DNA from: Enterococcus devriesei
Lineage (GTDB): Bacteria > Bacillota > Bacilli > Lactobacillales > Enterococcaceae
Direction of reading: 5' to 3'
Assembly (NCBI RefSeq): GCF_001885905.1
Contig: NZ_JXKM01000005.1
Span: forward strand, 62,001-126,000
DNA: 64,000 nt
The position numbers and the translations under genes are program-made. Positions 62,680-64,000 of the stretch are shown in pieces (positions within the stretch are counted from its first letter, which is position 1; each line of letters begins with the position of its first letter). A model generated the notes under the pieces. That model searched no databases. It was not told where the DNA came from and saw only the letters and a list, made by a program, of their open reading frames with translations.

Positions 62680-62929
62680 CTGGCAGTTGCAAGGGCTTTA
62701 CATTCAACTATTATTCCAAATAAATTCACCTGACGTGAAGCATATTCATTGAAACGACTCCCCGACATTGAATTTGAAAAAGGATTCTTTTTTTTAAGTA
62801 TAAAGAGCTTTGCCGTAAAAAGCTGGTATTCTGCTCACTTGTAAATTATTCAAAAGAATTAGACCACCTTTGATTAGTCGCTAATCAAAAAATATTTTTT
62901 TATTTTTACGGTAGTTCAGTTCTTACAAC
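62680..62929. other. Gene-free AT-rich spacer
   Basis: No reading frame with support. It holds a perfect palindrome TTTGATTAG-TCG-CTAATCAAA (about 62870-62890) followed by A/T runs, and the pair CCGTAAAAA (about 62813) / TTTTTACGG (about 62903) about 95 bases apart. These could be a terminator and a remnant of a small mobile element, but neither is certain. Confidence 0.4.
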
Positions 62930-62966
62930 AAGAAAACCGCAGAGAAATAATACCTCTGCGGTTTTC
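62930..62966 (-). terminator. Terminator of Cna-B surface protein gene
   Basis: Stem GAAAACCGCAGAG/CTCTGCGGTTTTC with flanking A and T-rich ends, 20 bases after the stop codon. Confidence 0.9.
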
Positions 62967-62986
62967 GACTAAAATGTCATTTCGAT

Positions 62987-64000
62987 TTACGTTGTTTTTC
63001 TGCGATAAATATAGACGACTGCCACAAGACTTACGATCAATGCGCCTAGATACAGCAGTGTGTCCACAACCAGTGATCCCGTTGATGGCAATCTTCTGGT
63101 ACTTGCACTGGTTCCTGTACTGGTAGTTCCGCCAGCAGTTGATGGTAGTCTGCCAGACCTCGTACCTGAACCACCTGATGAGCCACCGCCTTCTTTCAAG
63201 GTATTGGTCAAATCAAATCCATCTACCTTGCTAACATAACCTGCGACAGCTCCTTCAGTGATCGTGTATTCGTAAAGTTTGCCTTTTGCGTCATATTTTG
63301 GCAAATCCTTAAACGTATACTGCCAATTAGAACCTTGACTAACAGTCTTTTCTGCTAATTTTTCACCATCTTGGAATAGATAAACGGTAATTGTATTAGG
63401 TCTTGCGCCTGTTTCATTTTGATTATCTTTCCATGTCTTTGTCCCAGAAACTTTTGTCGTAATCAAGGTGTTAATAACATCCATGCCTTCTTCTTTCACC
63501 GTATAATTCTTAGCTGACTCATCAACGATTTCTTTCACCGTATATTCATATGGTTTACCTGAAGGGTCTACTTCTGGCAATTCGCTAAAGCGGTAGGTCC
63601 AGTTCTGTTCTTCACTGGTAGTTGCCATGACCTCAGAATCGGTTTGATCTTTGTATGGTGCATTATTTTGATACAGCTGAACGGTAATCTCGATAGGACG
63701 CAGACCATTTTTATTTTGATCGTCTTTCCAGATTTTTTTTCCGGACACTTCAGTGAGTTTGTATTTATTCGTCACTGTTTGACCCTCTGCCTCTATCGTA
63801 TAATCGGGCTGACTACTCAGCTCTTTCACTGTATAAATGTAGTCTTTTCCACTTTTATCCATTTGAGGAAGATTTTCAAAAGTGTAGCTCCACGTATCAT
63901 CGGCTTCGTTCAAGTCAGCAATGTGTTCTGCGTCATCACTTGTGACGATTGGTTTTCCATTTTGCAGGAGTTGCAGTCTAATATCTTTTCTCGTTTGCTT
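62987..64000 (-). CDS. LPXTG-anchored Cna-B-repeat surface protein (partial, N-terminus outside window)
   Basis: 337 residues present; the frame is open through the right edge, so the N-terminus with signal peptide and any ligand domain is missing. At least three Cna-B type repeats are seen, each with SGxKxWKDxxNxxGxRPxxIxVxLxQ and YxYTVKE near the end; these stalk modules often carry internal isopeptide bonds (Lys in the first strand, Glu in the last). A Gly/Ser/Thr-rich wall region follows, then LPSTG 34 residues from the end, a hydrophobic helix and RRKTT. A second LPST(A) motif lies about 20 residues earlier. Adhesin or pilus-like function is possible. Confidence 0.9.
   Translation of the reverse strand, partial: KQTRKDIRLQLLQNGKPIVTSDDAEHIADLNEADDTWSYTFENLPQMDKSGKDYIYTVKELSSQPDYTIEAEGQTVTNKYKLTEVSGKKIWKDDQNKNGLRPIEITVQLYQNNAPYKDQTDSEVMATTSEEQNWTYRFSELPEVDPSGKPYEYTVKEIVDESAKNYTVKEEGMDVINTLITTKVSGTKTWKDNQNETGARPNTITVYLFQDGEKLAEKTVSQGSNWQYTFKDLPKYDAKGKLYEYTITEGAVAGYVSKVDGFDLTNTLKEGGGSSGGSGTRSGRLPSTAGGTTSTGTSASTRRLPSTGSLVVDTLLYLGALIVSLVAVVYIYRRKTT

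Noticed and set aside
62812-62913. Miniature transposable element bounded by CCGTAAAAA/TTTTTACGG
   Set aside because: Nine-base arms in an AT-rich spacer without target duplication; too weak to call.

Overview
The window reads as a low-to-mid GC Firmicute chromosome, almost certainly Enterococcus or a close relative. The evidence is the liaX-liaY-liaZ cell-envelope stress cluster followed by hprK-lgt-gpsA-galU, a trehalose EIIBCA locus beside ccpA-pepQ, short-form ProB, strong AGGAGG ribosome sites and frequent T-box leaders. It is not a typical E. faecalis-like auxotroph: it carries complete histidine and homoserine/threonine/methionine pathways plus proBA. No phage, insertion sequence, rRNA, tRNA or CRISPR array is visible. 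Most genes lie on the minus strand.

Layout. 1-2446: glyS (partial) and glyQ behind a glycine T-box at 2847-3056 with a long repeat-rich leader. 3090-11242: a nine-gene histidine operon (hisZG-hisD-hisC-hisB-hisH-hisA-hisF-hisIE-hisK) in which HisZ and HisG are one polypeptide. 11489-18785: the conserved block recO, era, dgkA, ybeY, pgpH, phoH, yqeY, rpsU. 18924-20302: a divergent Zur/Fur-type regulator and the PPDK regulator ppsR. 20308-26243: hom-thrC-thrB, then a methionine T-box, then metY-metA, so one reading direction serves both homoserine branches. 26371-29882: pgcA with a CzrA-like metal sensor, trxB, yneF. 30162-32214: proBA.

32282-35453 holds nfo, an AEC transporter and tyrS. 35776-39983 (plus strand) holds a class A PBP, a DUF2829/Tad2-like protein with an SDR oxidoreductase, and queT under a preQ1-II riboswitch. 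40032-44709 is the trehalose locus (treC, treP, divergent treR). 44821-48832 holds ccpA, divergent pepQ, the ytxGH-like envelope pair and a TetR regulator. 48996-55377 is galU-gpsA-lgt-hprK and liaZ-liaY-liaX. 55532-56814 is a MarR-controlled NmrA-family oxidoreductase. 56939-61311 is the phosphate operon pstC-pstA-pstB1-pstB2-phoU, which lacks pstS. 61597-64000 holds an XRE membrane regulator and the C-terminal part of an LPXTG-anchored Cna-B protein.

The most unusual feature seen is a family of intergenic elements that appears at least six times, always in the direction of transcription of the neighbouring genes. Several start exactly at the poly-U tract of a terminator. Complementary arms differ between copies but keep their pairing (TTCCACT/AGTGGAA, TCGGACT/AGTCCGA, TCCAACT/AGTTGGA), which points to a conserved RNA or DNA structure. 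All assignments are from reading the sequence; no database search was possible.
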